NCBI GenBank assembly: GCA_003385635.1
Contig: QQUY01000001.1
Coordinates: 2,643,001 to 2,707,000, forward strand
Reading direction: 5' to 3'
DNA: 64,000 nt
DNA from: Acidobacteriota bacterium
GTDB taxonomy: Bacteria; Acidobacteriota; Blastocatellia; Pyrinomonadales; Pyrinomonadaceae
The notes beneath the pieces were generated by a model. That model was not told the origin of the DNA, did no database searches, and was given only the letters and a program-made list of their open reading frames with translations. How positions within the stretch are numbered: the first letter of the stretch is position 1; every line of letters begins with the position of its first letter. Position numbers and translations under genes: made by a program. This document shows, piece by piece, positions 16,908-25,468 of the stretch.

Positions 16908-17456
16908 CTAGAACCTTCGAACGTCGAGATTTGTGTGGACCTCGATACCGCCTAGTACCGTTTGAAGATTCACACAGCTTTTTTCGGCACCCGCGACAAG
17001 CTTTTTAATGACAAATCCCGGAGTCATTGCGGACGGTTTAATTCGGACATCGCAGATGATCTTCTGAAAACCGATCGGAATAGTCTTGTCCACTCGTAGC
17101 GTACCGCGAACATCTACTTCGCCTCGCACCTCGACCTCAAGAGACTTAAGCTTCACGCCAAACCTGGAAGCAATGATCCTGATCGTCGAATCCAGGCACG
17201 CGGCGAGTGCGGCACACAGCATATCGCCCGGATTCAGCTTGTCGCTGAAGCCGCCGACCGCCTTATGTATGCCGAACTCGACTTCGGCACCGATATATTC
17301 CTGACCGATGAAAACTGTGCCGTGAAACGGTTTTTCGACGGTTCCCCCGCACGTGATCGCTCTGTCCACGATCTTCGCCGCCTCCGGCTCGATCTTGTAC
17401 CGCTCGATCAGAGGATCCTGCCGTTCCAGGGTCTCGCTAGTTCGTTTGGATGTCAT
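16908..17456 (-). CDS. OsmC family protein
   Basis: 182 aa. The OsmC/Ohr fold is indicated by GFSDKLNPGDMLCAALAAC (first redox-like Cys region), a central helix LDSTIRIIASRFGVKLKSLEVEV and the late segment AEKSCVNLQTVLGGIEV with a second Cys. Proteins of this family reduce organic hydroperoxides with two cysteines. The ATG at 17456 follows GGGAGGAAGAT, a strong SD, which settles the start against an ORF extension to 17513. It is probably monocistronic and stress-related by family. Confidence 0.85.
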   Translation of the reverse strand: MTSKRTSETLERQDPLIERYKIEPEAAKIVDRAITCGGTVEKPFHGTVFIGQEYIGAEVEFGIHKAVGGFSDKLNPGDMLCAALAACLDSTIRIIASRFGVKLKSLEVEVRGEVDVRGTLRVDKTIPIGFQKIICDVRIKPSAMTPGFVIKKLVAGAEKSCVNLQTVLGGIEVHTNLDVRRF

Positions 17457-17539
17457 ATCTTCCTCCCTGCAGGGAGAAAGACGGTAAGGGTCATTGAAAC
17501 GGGACAATCTCATCTCTGCGCGATGAACTCAGCGCAGAG

Positions 17540-17652
17540 CGCTCCTCTAGACACTTGTTTGGCCCACACGTGCTTGTTTAGCCCACCCATGCGTGTTTAG
17601 CCCGCCCATTGATGGGTGGGTCCGACCCGTGACCAGTAGGCTAACCCTGCAC
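17540..17652. repeat. Imperfect tandem and hairpin words in intergenic gap
   Basis: The phrase CTTGTTTAGCCCACCCATGC recurs imperfectly three times from 17551, followed by GCCCGCCCATTGATGGGTGGG. The word GTGGGTCCGACCCGTGA at 17616-17632 is repeated exactly at 18521-18537, so it is a dispersed intergenic element. Confidence 0.6.
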
Positions 17653-17670
17653 GAAGACTCCCGGACGCAC

Positions 17671-18312
17671 TCAGGCGGGAGACGATTCTTTAAGTCGCCT
17701 CAGTTTTCGACTACTCCGTCTCCAAAGGAAAAGGAAAACGATTGCGACGATCGCTGCGGGAATGAACCCGAGCGCAAATCCATAGATCGTCTTGAACGAG
17801 CCGTTCACGTTGTCGATATCGTGCCTGTGATTCCAGACCTCAACGATCTTTCCGTCCTTGAATCGAAAAACGTTAATGATCGGGTTCGGTTCCTCCGTGC
17901 TTCCTAGAAGCCAGAAATGGATGCTTTGAGGTTTATGCCTAAACTGCCACCTCGTCGCGACCAGATCTCTCTCAGCGATCTGGAAATCGATGGAACTTTC
18001 GGACATGTCGCCATTGCTCCAGAAGAAGTCCGCAATGTTCTTTTGCTCAACCGCCTGTTCCGTCACGCCTTTTCTGTCACCGATGTCGTGCACCACGTAT
18101 TCAGGCGCGAACAGCTCAAGCGCTGCTTCCGTGTTCTTTGAGAACCACACCTTTTCGTAGAATTCGCGGGCAAGCTGCTTGTTCTTTTCTTCGACCGATG
18201 GGTTTTCCGAGTCTTTAGGGGCTTCCGGAGCTTCTGATTCTTGCGCAAAAGCCCCGATACAAGCTGAGATGAGTATTGAAACTGAAAAAAGCATCAGGGT
18301 CTTCTTGTTCAT
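17671..18312 (-). CDS. SnoaL/NTF2-like domain protein, exported, C-terminal anchor
   Basis: 213 aa. Signal peptide 1-23 ends near AFA-QE. A SnoaL-type domain (about residues 40-165) shows ELFAPEYVVHDIGD and an INVFRFKDGKIVEVWNHRHD strand, the usual SnoaL end. Residues 176-196 form a transmembrane helix (FALGFIPAAIVAIVFLFLW) followed by a basic tail. It is therefore a membrane-tethered periplasmic binding or isomerase-like domain, with unknown ligand. The start follows AGGAGGAG, an excellent SD. Confidence 0.8.
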   Translation of the reverse strand: MNKKTLMLFSVSILISACIGAFAQESEAPEAPKDSENPSVEEKNKQLAREFYEKVWFSKNTEAALELFAPEYVVHDIGDRKGVTEQAVEQKNIADFFWSNGDMSESSIDFQIAERDLVATRWQFRHKPQSIHFWLLGSTEEPNPIINVFRFKDGKIVEVWNHRHDIDNVNGSFKTIYGFALGFIPAAIVAIVFLFLWRRSSRKLRRLKESSPA

Positions 18313-18551
18313 TTCTCCTCCTGTTATTCAATGATCTTTTCCGATCCTGCACATTAATGGGAGGGCTACAGGCAATGGTTTTTGGCCATTCTCATCGCTG
18401 CACTATGTCCAGCGCAGATAGTCAGTACCCGGAGCGGCAGCGACAGGCCCTCTTCCGGGCTTCGAGTTTCGGGCTTCGAGTTTCGTGTTCCAATCTCCGA
18501 GTTCAAGGTTCAAGGAACCTGTGGGTCCGACCCGTGAACGGGTCGGCTAAA

Positions 18552-18712
18552 CTGCTCACTACTCACCGCTCACTGCTCACTGCTCACCGCCCACTTCTCA
18601 CCGCTCACCGCTTACCGCTCACTGCTTGCGGCTCACTGCTCACTGCTTACCGCTTACCGCTTACCGCTCACCGCTTACTGCTTACTGCTCACTGCTTGCG
18701 GCTCACTGTTCA
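18552..18712. repeat. Heptamer array, CTGCTCA family, 23 units
   Basis: Twenty-three contiguous units, each a variant of C(T/C)GCT(C/T)A, for example CTGCTCA, CCGCTCA, CCGCTTA, CTGCTTG, CGGCTCA. It runs into the 3' end of the pyrophosphatase gene, whose stop (TCA at 18703-18705) is in unit 22. The rest of the gap 18313-18551 contains TTCGGGC/TTCGAGT heptamers and the hairpin word GACCCG-TGAA-CGGGTC. Confidence 0.93.
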
Positions 18713-19185
18713 CTCTCATAGCGTTCGTAACACTCTTCTATCACGCGCTCAGCCTCTTCGCGGCCTTCCCAGCCGTAGATCTCGACCTTCTTGTTCTCAA
18801 GATCCTTGTAAACCGCAAAAAAGTGTTCGATCTCGTGGACGAGGTGAGGCGGAGCATCTTCAAGCTCGTTGAGGTGATTCCACAGAGGATCGGAAACCGG
18901 CACAGCCAGGATCTTCTCATCCTCGCCCTTGTCGTCCCGCATCTTCAAAACCCCGATCGGCTTCGTTTCGATAAGACAGCCTGGAAAGGTCGCTTCCCAT
19001 ACAAGTACGAGCACGTCGAGTGGATCGCCGTCCGCGGCGAGTGTATCGGGAATGTACCCGTAATCGGCGGGATAATGGACCGACGAGAACAGCATCCGGT
19101 CGAACCTTATCACGCCGAGTTCTTTGTCATATTCGTACTTGTTGCGGCTGCCTTTCGGGATCTCGATCAGGACCGGGACCTGCAT
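18703..19185 (-). CDS. ppa: Inorganic pyrophosphatase
   Basis: 160 aa, soluble family I pyrophosphatase. It hydrolyses pyrophosphate to two phosphates and drives biosynthesis forward. The signature DGDPLDVLVL is present at about residues 52-61 with the other metal-binding acids (KYEYDKE near the start, DPLWN, KVEIYGW near the end). Length matches bacterial enzymes slightly below 180 aa. It follows the lipoprotein gene by one base and so is the last gene of a three-gene unit. Its C-terminal SEQ and stop are encoded by heptamer units. Confidence 0.95.
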   Translation of the reverse strand: MQVPVLIEIPKGSRNKYEYDKELGVIRFDRMLFSSVHYPADYGYIPDTLAADGDPLDVLVLVWEATFPGCLIETKPIGVLKMRDDKGEDEKILAVPVSDPLWNHLNELEDAPPHLVHEIEHFFAVYKDLENKKVEIYGWEGREEAERVIEECYERYESEQ

Positions 19186-19186
19186 A

Positions 19187-19909
19187 TTATTCCTCGGGTA
19201 TCATCGCCTGTGCATTCGGTTTTTTCATCTTTTCATGCCGAAGTCGGGGTTTTGGCCCTTCCGGTTCAGGAGTTGCTTCCGGTCGAGGGGTTTCCGCTAC
19301 AACTGCCGGGCTCTTGAATTCGATCGAAGCGTAGATCTGGTTAAATCCCGGAGTAACGTGCCAAAGATCCTCCTCCGGCGCTCCAGAAATCAAAAAGTAA
19401 ACTTCGGTTTCTGTCTCGACCCGGTAGTACTCGTGAATATCCCTTTGGGAAAGGCCAAATGTTCTGTAGGAGAACATTTCGTAGACCCCATTCCAGGTCG
19501 TTCCGGCTATCATCCTATCGATGGCGCTTCTGTCTCGTTCTTCAACCTCTCCGAACTCTAACTCAGCCTGCATCGAATCGGATATGTGATCGACAAAATC
19601 ATCAAGCTCGAGGGCCTCGTCTTTATCGTAAACGTGTATGACAAACCAGGACGCTCCGGGAGTTTCCAAGGCCAGATACCTGTAAACCTCGTCCTCGATA
19701 TCCTCCGTCACGGTCCAGTTCCCCGGATGCCGAAAAGCGATTCCGTCCTTTTTGTACTCGACAGAGTTGCGTACATCAGCCTGCTCTTCGCACCCGGAAA
19801 GTCCGGCGACGATCAATAGCGCCAAAAGAATCAGGCTTATGTTGAAGGAAGATCTTCTCAAAACGGGAAAGTACCGGTCCTGTTTTCCGGATGTTGCTAT
19901 TCTCGCCAT
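19187..19909 (-). CDS. Lipoprotein of unknown function
   Basis: 240 aa. A lipoprotein signal (IVAGLSGC, Cys near residue 40) indicates anchoring to a membrane. The mature domain (YKKDGIAFRHPGNWTVTED) resembles small stress or secretion-associated domains with one beta-sandwich. The C-terminal 50 residues are Pro/Glu/Lys-rich and probably disordered. It overlaps the upstream membrane protein gene by 13 bp and lies one base before ppa, so the three are cotranscribed. Confidence 0.72.
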   Translation of the reverse strand: MARIATSGKQDRYFPVLRRSSFNISLILLALLIVAGLSGCEEQADVRNSVEYKKDGIAFRHPGNWTVTEDIEDEVYRYLALETPGASWFVIHVYDKDEALELDDFVDHISDSMQAELEFGEVEERDRSAIDRMIAGTTWNGVYEMFSYRTFGLSQRDIHEYYRVETETEVYFLISGAPEEDLWHVTPGFNQIYASIEFKSPAVVAETPRPEATPEPEGPKPRLRHEKMKKPNAQAMIPEE

Positions 19910-20385
19910 TGTCCCGGAACAGGTTGGGGTTCCCGTTCGGTACCTTGCCTCGGCTGTGCGGTGTACGAGTCAATGTGTGGAGGAAGATCGCCTAACCTCG
20001 GTCGGTAGTTCTGGGGCTCGTAGACCTGCTTCCATTCCTCGCCGACAAAGTACCAAAGCGCATAGACTCCCACGGCCGTGCCGACCGGTACATTCATTAC
20101 CGATAAAGCCGCGCCCACAAATGCTGCCACCCTCGCCCAGGGCTTCTTCTTGAGCACCGCATATCCGGCTATCAACGAAGGCAGCGTGAAAAGCAACTGG
20201 AACACGAACATGAAGACAAACAAGAACACCATTATTCCAACTGGAAATTCCGGCTGTCCGGGCGGCAGGTTAAAACTGAAGAAGAATGCGATCATGCCCA
20301 ACGTAAAAAGATTGAAGAGCATTTGAAATATGAAGTTCCCTATGAAGGCCCAGCCCACATAGGTGTTATGTTTTTCGTTTTCCAT
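19897..20385 (-). CDS. Multi-pass membrane protein, unknown function
   Basis: 162 aa. Three or four helices: residues 10-38, 48-75 and 84-110, rich in Phe and Val. The last 45 residues are hydrophilic and Pro/Gln-rich (QPRQGTEREPQPVPGQWRE). It is the first gene of the unit with the lipoprotein and ppa. No recognised family; it could be a small envelope scaffold protein. Confidence 0.68.
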   Translation of the reverse strand: MENEKHNTYVGWAFIGNFIFQMLFNLFTLGMIAFFFSFNLPPGQPEFPVGIMVFLFVFMFVFQLLFTLPSLIAGYAVLKKKPWARVAAFVGAALSVMNVPVGTAVGVYALWYFVGEEWKQVYEPQNYRPRLGDLPPHIDSYTAQPRQGTEREPQPVPGQWRE

Positions 20386-20439
20386 TTGGGAGACTTTAGC
20401 ACCGAAGAGCTCGGCTTGGAAAGACCTGAAGAGTCGTTT

Positions 20440-20991
20440 TCAATTTTGCTTGAGAACCCTTATGAATTCCTTCCAGGGCCCTACCGCTTCGGAATGCTGC
20501 TTCGCGATGGTACGGGAGATCTGAACGATGTGATCGAGGTCGTGAACGACCCAGGTGTTCAACAGCTGCTCAAGGTTTACGGTTCCTAATTCCGGGTGAA
20601 GCGCAGTTCGTTTCAGATCATCTTTGGCGATCGCCAGCGACCGGAGTTCGTCCAGATTTTGAGCTCTGAGTTCCGAGAACTCACTCAAAAGTTCATCTGC
20701 GCTCTTTCCTTTGCTCTCTTCGAACTGAGCGAACCGGTCGAACGATACAAACCGGCGGTCTGGCGAATCGGAGAGGATGATCTTCGCGCGCGGTATCCAG
20801 TCGGTCTTCTCGCCGTGGATCAGGTGTCCGAGAACATCGAACGGGCTCCACGTATCCCCGCCTTCGTTTGCGCGCACGAGGTCTTCAGGGAGACCGGAGA
20901 GCATCTCGCGAAGAACGCCGGGCGTTCGTTCAAGATGGATAGAGAAACTATTGAGATTAGCTTTCACAGTTTGCGTATTAACGACCTGCAA
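20440..20991 (-). CDS. DinB-like four-helix metal-binding protein
   Basis: 183 aa. The DinB_2 fold is suggested by GDTWSPFDVLGHLIHGEKTDWIPR (first metal His), a central helix and VVHDLDHIVQISRTIAKQ with the second and third His ligands. Members act as thiol-dependent transferases or hydrolases in several bacteria. Start is uncertain: TTG at 20991 is used, GTG at 20967 is possible, and neither has a strong SD. Confidence 0.78.
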   Translation of the reverse strand: MQVVNTQTVKANLNSFSIHLERTPGVLREMLSGLPEDLVRANEGGDTWSPFDVLGHLIHGEKTDWIPRAKIILSDSPDRRFVSFDRFAQFEESKGKSADELLSEFSELRAQNLDELRSLAIAKDDLKRTALHPELGTVNLEQLLNTWVVHDLDHIVQISRTIAKQHSEAVGPWKEFIRVLKQN

Positions 20992-21076
20992 GAACTAGGT
21001 TTAGAGCAACGCTCTGCGCTATCAGGTCTTACCCAAGTCGTTCGATTGACCCTCAACGCCCCAAGCTCTTAGATCG

Positions 21077-22039
21077 TTACTTATGGATGCTGGTCGATAC
21101 TGACCATCCCACCGAGATCGTCTCATGAATCTCAGATTCATTTCCTTCGTCATCGACCCAGCGGTCGATCACTCCTATCGAACCTTCTTTGCCAACCTCA
21201 ATTATCTCGACCGTTTCACCATGTTCGGATCCAAGTATCCGAAAGTGCCTCCCCAATTTAACACCATCATCTTCGCCTATATCGAGCGAGACCTTCGTCC
21301 TGCTTGATCTTGAAGTATCTCCATCTTCATTAATTTCTGTGATCAAAACGGTGGGGAAAACCTGAATGATGGTCCCGTCGATCGGCGTTTTTAGGTACTT
21401 CTCATATCCCATGGGCACCTTTGGTACCGTGTTGTAATCAGTTTCAAGATCGTCCACTCTGCGTGAAAAGAACGAGGACCCAAGCCAAAACGAATCGGAG
21501 CTGTAATCGCCGAAGCCCCCGACGTAATCACCAAACTCTCCCATATCGCCTTCATTTACCAAATACCTGAGATTGTCCCAGGAGACCAGATGAAACGAAG
21601 CAACCGGGTTCTGCGAATAGTGGTCCCTGTTTCCCGCGTTTCCGTGGTAAGAGCGATTGTAATCTACTAGTAAGGTGATCCTTCCTTCAGTCCTGACCAC
21701 TGATCCATACGTCAGTCCGAGCAACTGAAGGCTACAAAAACTAACTCTTGCCATTACAAACTCTTGCGCTGAGAGGCGCAGAATGGAACCGTGCGTGTCA
21801 CCGCCGTTTCCAAACTGCCCCCTGAACCCGTCCCCGGCTTTGGCACCACTTCCTATACGGTCCCAGCGGGCTTTTGCCTCGGCCACTGAATGCTCGCCAT
21901 AAACCGCCGGGTCGTACCACCAGTTTTCGTGCTCCTTGTTCTCCCACGTGTAAGGTCCCCAATCCTGACCAAACGAGAACGGCGCGAAGGCGATCGTGAG
22001 AAACAAGGATAGAACTAGCAATCCGGTTCGACTATGCAT
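21077..22039 (-). CDS. Exported protein of unknown function
   Basis: About 320 aa with a signal peptide ending near SFGQD. The mature part has many Gly, Tyr, Trp and Asp residues (DWGPYTWENKEHENWWYDP), then a long beta-rich section and a C-terminal domain with KVSLDIGEDDGVKLGRHFRI and VGKEGSIGVIDRW, like a small beta-barrel. No family recognised. The ATG at 22039 is set by GGAGGT four bases upstream. The next gene, whose start also follows GGAGGTGC, lies just upstream (22063), so they form a two-gene unit. Confidence 0.72.
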   Translation of the reverse strand: MHSRTGLLVLSLFLTIAFAPFSFGQDWGPYTWENKEHENWWYDPAVYGEHSVAEAKARWDRIGSGAKAGDGFRGQFGNGGDTHGSILRLSAQEFVMARVSFCSLQLLGLTYGSVVRTEGRITLLVDYNRSYHGNAGNRDHYSQNPVASFHLVSWDNLRYLVNEGDMGEFGDYVGGFGDYSSDSFWLGSSFFSRRVDDLETDYNTVPKVPMGYEKYLKTPIDGTIIQVFPTVLITEINEDGDTSRSSRTKVSLDIGEDDGVKLGRHFRILGSEHGETVEIIEVGKEGSIGVIDRWVDDEGNESEIHETISVGWSVSTSIHK

Positions 22040-22062
22040 TAGCACCTCCGTTCCCAGGCACT

Positions 22063-22839
22063 CTACTGATCACTATCCCTGGGCGGATTGGCACCGTTGA
22101 TACGGTTTATGTAGTCCACCAGGAAACTGTTTATGTTCGTTTCGCCGATCGATTTCTCTTCTTCGGTAAGATCCGGGCCGTCGTACTTGACCGTCATCGC
22201 CTTATTGAGATCTTCGAGTGCGGCCTTGTCCTGCATGGTGAAATGCTTCATCGCCCCCGATATAGCCCAAAGCTCCTTTGCAGCTACCGAATCGTCCTTG
22301 GCAGCTATCATCTTCGTCACGATCTCAAGCGCTTTCTTCCTCGCTGCCGAGGCGCTCTCCATATCTTCAACGTCCTGAAAATGATAGCCCTTGATCCTGT
22401 AAAAGAAGTTCCAGAACGCATCGTCTTTATCGAGATGACCGTAGACCTTCTCCACGATCTCAAGGCGCTTGAAAACAGGTACTTCGGTGTACTCCTCAAA
22501 TTTCTTCTCAACAGTTACACCGGAAAGGGTCTTCTTCATTGCGGGAATCTTGTATTTGGGCAGGTCGTCGTGGTCCCACATAAAGACCGAAAGGTGGCAT
22601 TTCTTACAGAGGTAGAAGGTATTACCGACCGTGACCGGCCAGTAGATCAGCTGATACTTCGAAGGCCACGAGTAGATGTAACTTCCGTAGCTTCCCACTA
22701 CCATGTAGGTGTTCTTGGTTTCGCAAACCGGACAGTCGAATTCCTTTGGAAACCAGGTGGTGGCGGGAGTAGAAGCCGAAATCGACCTTGCGGCTAATGG
22801 AAGAGCCAAACCGAGCGCGATGAACTCTCTTCTGAACAT
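22063..22839 (-). CDS. Exported zinc-ribbon protein, DUF2225-like
   Basis: 258 aa. The N terminus has an RR-type export signal (MFRREFIALGLALPLAARS). A zinc ribbon follows: CPVC near residue 36 and CKKC near 76, separated by an aromatic-rich strand (YGSYIYSWPSKYQLIYWP). A helical repeat-like region spans 130-250. This resembles DUF2225, but exported here. Role unknown; it pairs with the exported protein downstream. SD GGAGGT precedes the start. Confidence 0.72.
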   Translation of the reverse strand: MFRREFIALGLALPLAARSISASTPATTWFPKEFDCPVCETKNTYMVVGSYGSYIYSWPSKYQLIYWPVTVGNTFYLCKKCHLSVFMWDHDDLPKYKIPAMKKTLSGVTVEKKFEEYTEVPVFKRLEIVEKVYGHLDKDDAFWNFFYRIKGYHFQDVEDMESASAARKKALEIVTKMIAAKDDSVAAKELWAISGAMKHFTMQDKAALEDLNKAMTVKYDGPDLTEEEKSIGETNINSFLVDYINRINGANPPRDSDQ

Positions 22840-22966
22840 TTTGCACCTCCGGGCCGGATTCCGGCCCCTACTTCAAGCGGGTATCCAAAACTTCGAATTC
22901 AATCCGGGTGTTCGAATACCGCTACGGTGAGTTCATTCGCTAACTAGTTGTACTGGGGTCCGAGAA

Positions 22967-23317
22967 TCAGCTTTCTTCGGTCGCAGTTAGTTTGTCGTGA
23001 TGCTTGTTCTTTAGTTTTCCGACCACGCTTTCAAGCTGGCGCCTGATCTTGCCCGAAGCTCCTGCCACCGCTTCCTGAACAGTCGAGGCGTTGTGGCTTG
23101 CCGAGCGCGGTTCGAGGCCCGCAAGCCTGGCCTCGATAACGCACTTTTTGTCGTTAGCGCCGGCTTTGGATCCGCTGTTCTCGTCGGTCACGTGAACTTC
23201 TATGCGTGTTACACGATCTCCAAAATGTGAAAGGTCGTTTGTAACGACGGATTCCGCGGAATCGGCCATCTGCTGATCCGCTTCGATGCTGTTATCGGTA
23301 TTAAATTGAAATTGCAT
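22967..23317 (-). CDS. HPF/RaiA-type ribosome hibernation factor
   Basis: 116 aa, starting MQFQFNTDNSIEADQQMADSAE. The pattern VTNDLSHFGDRVTRIEVHVTDEN and a following CVIEARLAG are characteristic of the S30AE fold, which blocks the ribosomal A and P sites in stationary phase. A lysine/histidine-rich C terminus (KLKNKHHDK) could contact rRNA. The ATG at 23317 is preferred to a TTG at 23326. It lies downstream of a baeRF-type gene, which supports a shared ribosome-related job. Confidence 0.8.
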   Translation of the reverse strand: MQFQFNTDNSIEADQQMADSAESVVTNDLSHFGDRVTRIEVHVTDENSGSKAGANDKKCVIEARLAGLEPRSASHNASTVQEAVAGASGKIRRQLESVVGKLKNKHHDKLTATEES

Positions 23318-23330
23318 ATGCGCCAAAAAA

Positions 23331-23486
23331 TTTAAGATCTCAAATTTAGGATTTCAAACTCCAGATTCATATAGCGACACTCTGATCTAAGAATTCTATC
23401 TCCTAGATGGCACAATTTGAAATCTGGAACGACCAATCGGAGATGGTGCAGATCTCTGAAATCTGAAATCGGTAATTTGAGATTCC
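23331..23486. repeat. Degenerate heptamers, TTTCAAA/AAATCTG families
   Basis: Units ATCTCTG, AAATCTG, AAATCGG, TAATTTG, AGATTCC run at 23452-23486. At 23331-23372 a 14-bp doublet (TTTAAGATCTCAAA, TTTAGGATTTCAAA, CTCCAGATTCATAT) is twice the heptamer period. The gap between the two ribosome-linked genes is thus also repeat-filled. Confidence 0.6.
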
Positions 23487-23519
23487 GAAGGGCCCCGCAA
23501 CTCGGGACGCCCGAACGAT

Positions 23520-24668
23520 CTAATATCTGTAGATCGCTGCGATACCTGTATCGACCGGCATATCATATTCCGGGACGACAACGATCTCGGCGCCTCTCTT
23601 CAATGCTGCTTCCCCAAGATCGTCCAACAGATCATCGTGAAGCCCATTGTCTGCGTCGGCTTTCGACACCTTTCCGAATTCCTCATCAAATGTTCCGGCG
23701 ATCTTCTTGTCCGCATCGATAAGCAGCAAGCGGACCCGGCCTTCTGCAATCGCCCTCCCGATCTCCGCCGGGTCCGAGCTGCCGTGTTCGTTCGCATTCG
23801 CCGCGCCGAACTCTTCGACTATCTTTTCCAATCGCGCGGTGTAGACCGGCTTGAAAGCCTCCCACGCAAGCTCTTTCAGTTCTGCGGCGTCCAGAGAATC
23901 CGGATGCTTGGTTATCCCTTGCTCCAGAAGGTGTTTGTTGGAACTGATCTTTCTAAACTCGCCCTGATGTTCGGGCAATGATGCCAGGATCAAGGGAAGG
24001 CTGTTCGGCTCGGTATAGTGTTCCCACACAGCTTTGTCCACGGCCCTGAAGAACCGTTCGGTGTCTTTATCGACCTCGGCTGATTTACCGCCGTGACCGT
24101 GGTGCATCGCGCCGGGGGAATCCGTACCGCCATATGCCGCGACCGTGGTATGCGGCTCTGTCAGGTCTTCTCCCAACGCTTCTTCGATCGTCCGGGGCAT
24201 TTCGTCATGAAGCTCTATTTCGTCGATCGAATCGCGATTGCCTTCGAACAGACGGATCTTTTTTCGATCGAGCCCGAGAACATTGAACCGGTCAGAGGAC
24301 TGTACGATTCGTAGCAGAGGCTTGGTATGAAAGCTGGATGCGGCAACTGCGATCTCCGGAACAGGTCTTTGAAGCCTGTATGTCTGGAAGAAACCGTCGC
24401 AGCCCAGTACCGCCAATCCGTCGAGATTGTGCGTCCAGAACTCCCTGTCCGCTTCAAGCTCCCTGAAGGGTTTTAGCAAAGCTTCGGCTTCGTCTTCACC
24501 GGTACCGTCTTTTAGCGATTCCTCAAGTTGTCTGACCAGGTTCTTGAATCTTATCTGGTCCTGTTCACTTTCCGGGTGCTTGCGGTGTGTCGGCTGGTAC
24601 AACGAAAGACACGGCGTACAACCGGGCGCGAATATCTTTTCTTTTAGGTCTTTTTCAATTCTGTCCAT
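23520..24668 (-). CDS. baeRF family (bacterial eRF1-related) protein
   Basis: 382 aa. Order of segments is that of the bacterial archaeo-eukaryotic release factor family: a beta-rich start with LYQPTHRKHPESEQDQIRFKN, a central domain LDGLAVLGCDGFFQTYRLQRPVPEIAVAASSF, and an eRF1-domain-3-like C terminus with VRLLLIDADKKIAGTF and RGAEIVVVPEYDMP. Loops in the first domain lack a clear GGQ, as expected for baeRF members. These are predicted to act on stalled or hibernating ribosomes. The HPF-type gene lies downstream on the same strand, supporting that role. Confidence 0.8.
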   Translation of the reverse strand: MDRIEKDLKEKIFAPGCTPCLSLYQPTHRKHPESEQDQIRFKNLVRQLEESLKDGTGEDEAEALLKPFRELEADREFWTHNLDGLAVLGCDGFFQTYRLQRPVPEIAVAASSFHTKPLLRIVQSSDRFNVLGLDRKKIRLFEGNRDSIDEIELHDEMPRTIEEALGEDLTEPHTTVAAYGGTDSPGAMHHGHGGKSAEVDKDTERFFRAVDKAVWEHYTEPNSLPLILASLPEHQGEFRKISSNKHLLEQGITKHPDSLDAAELKELAWEAFKPVYTARLEKIVEEFGAANANEHGSSDPAEIGRAIAEGRVRLLLIDADKKIAGTFDEEFGKVSKADADNGLHDDLLDDLGEAALKRGAEIVVVPEYDMPVDTGIAAIYRY

Positions 24669-24790
24669 AACTTTATTCCCTGCCGGACGGTTTCCGGCGC
24701 CCTCAATTCGATCTTGTATGTCTTGATTATATACGAACCAGAAAAGGACAAAGTCAGGACGGGAACATTCTCAAGACGGATGGTGATCTG

Positions 24791-25195
24791 TCAGAGGCCT
24801 AATGCTTTTGACATCAATTGATGAATGAGATTTACAGCCTTCAGCGGCCTGATCATTACCTTGAAGTCGGTGATCTTTCCCGCAGCGTCCCATTTGATCA
24901 AGTCCACACCGTTTACGAGGATGTGGTTTATTTCGACTTGGAACTCGAGCATCGCGTCGTGATCGCTCCGGATCTCGCGAATATACTGAAAGCTCGGCTG
25001 CTTAAATACGAGAAATGCGGCTGAAAGATACTTCTTGGTGATCTCTTTCCCGACCTGGGGAGCGTGAACAACCGGCGAATGAAACACGACCTCCTCGGCA
25101 AGCAGCGCATCGAGCCCGGCTGCGTCGCCGGTTTCTATCAGCCTGTGCCATATGTCGATCGGATGGGCGTTCAAGTTTCGTGTTTCAGGGTTCAT
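24791..25195 (-). CDS. SnoaL-like/NTF2-like protein
   Basis: 134 aa. HPIDIWHRLIETGDAAGLDAL, LAEEVVFHSPVVHAPQVGKE and KWDAAGKITDFKVMIRPLKA are typical of cytosolic SnoaL-like ligand-binding domains. The start ATG at 25195 is chosen since the upstream extension to 25342 is a translated heptamer array. The first ten codons (encoding NPETRNLNA) read as heptamers GAACCCT, GAAACAC, GAAACTT, so a repeat seems to have contributed the N terminus. Function unknown. Confidence 0.82.
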   Translation of the reverse strand: MNPETRNLNAHPIDIWHRLIETGDAAGLDALLAEEVVFHSPVVHAPQVGKEITKKYLSAAFLVFKQPSFQYIREIRSDHDAMLEFQVEINHILVNGVDLIKWDAAGKITDFKVMIRPLKAVNLIHQLMSKALGL

Positions 25196-25204
25196 ATGTC
25201 GTAA

Positions 25205-25468
25205 ATCGTAAACAGTAAATCGTGAATGGTGAATCGTGAATCGTGAGTCGTTAATCGTAAATCGTGAATAGTTAATGGTGTTTTGGTGGGAAGAATGAAC
25301 CGCGGAGGCGCTAAGCCGCAAAGAAATAACTGGATCGTTCAAACCGGTGCCTCAATAATCTTCGCGCCTCTGTGCCTCTGCGGTAAACACCTCTTTCGGT
25401 TCACGATTCACGATTCACCATTCACGATTTACCATTCACGATTGACGATTCACTATTTACGATTCACA
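25205..25468. repeat. Composite inverted element, copy 2
   Basis: Left array 25205-25280 has units ATCGTAA, ATCGTGA, ATGGTGA. The 118-bp core 25281-25398 has GAACCGCGGAGGCGC on the left and GCGCCTCTGTGCCTCTGCGGT on the right, near-inverse sequences. The right array 25399-25468 has ten units ATTCACG, ATTCACC, ATTTACG, the complement of the left. This matches the element at 8521-8805. The right array holds the stop of the DUF6868 gene. Confidence 0.85.

Noticed and set aside
18552..18712. Possible CRISPR array
   Set aside because: Units are 7 bp with no spacers; no cas genes in the window.
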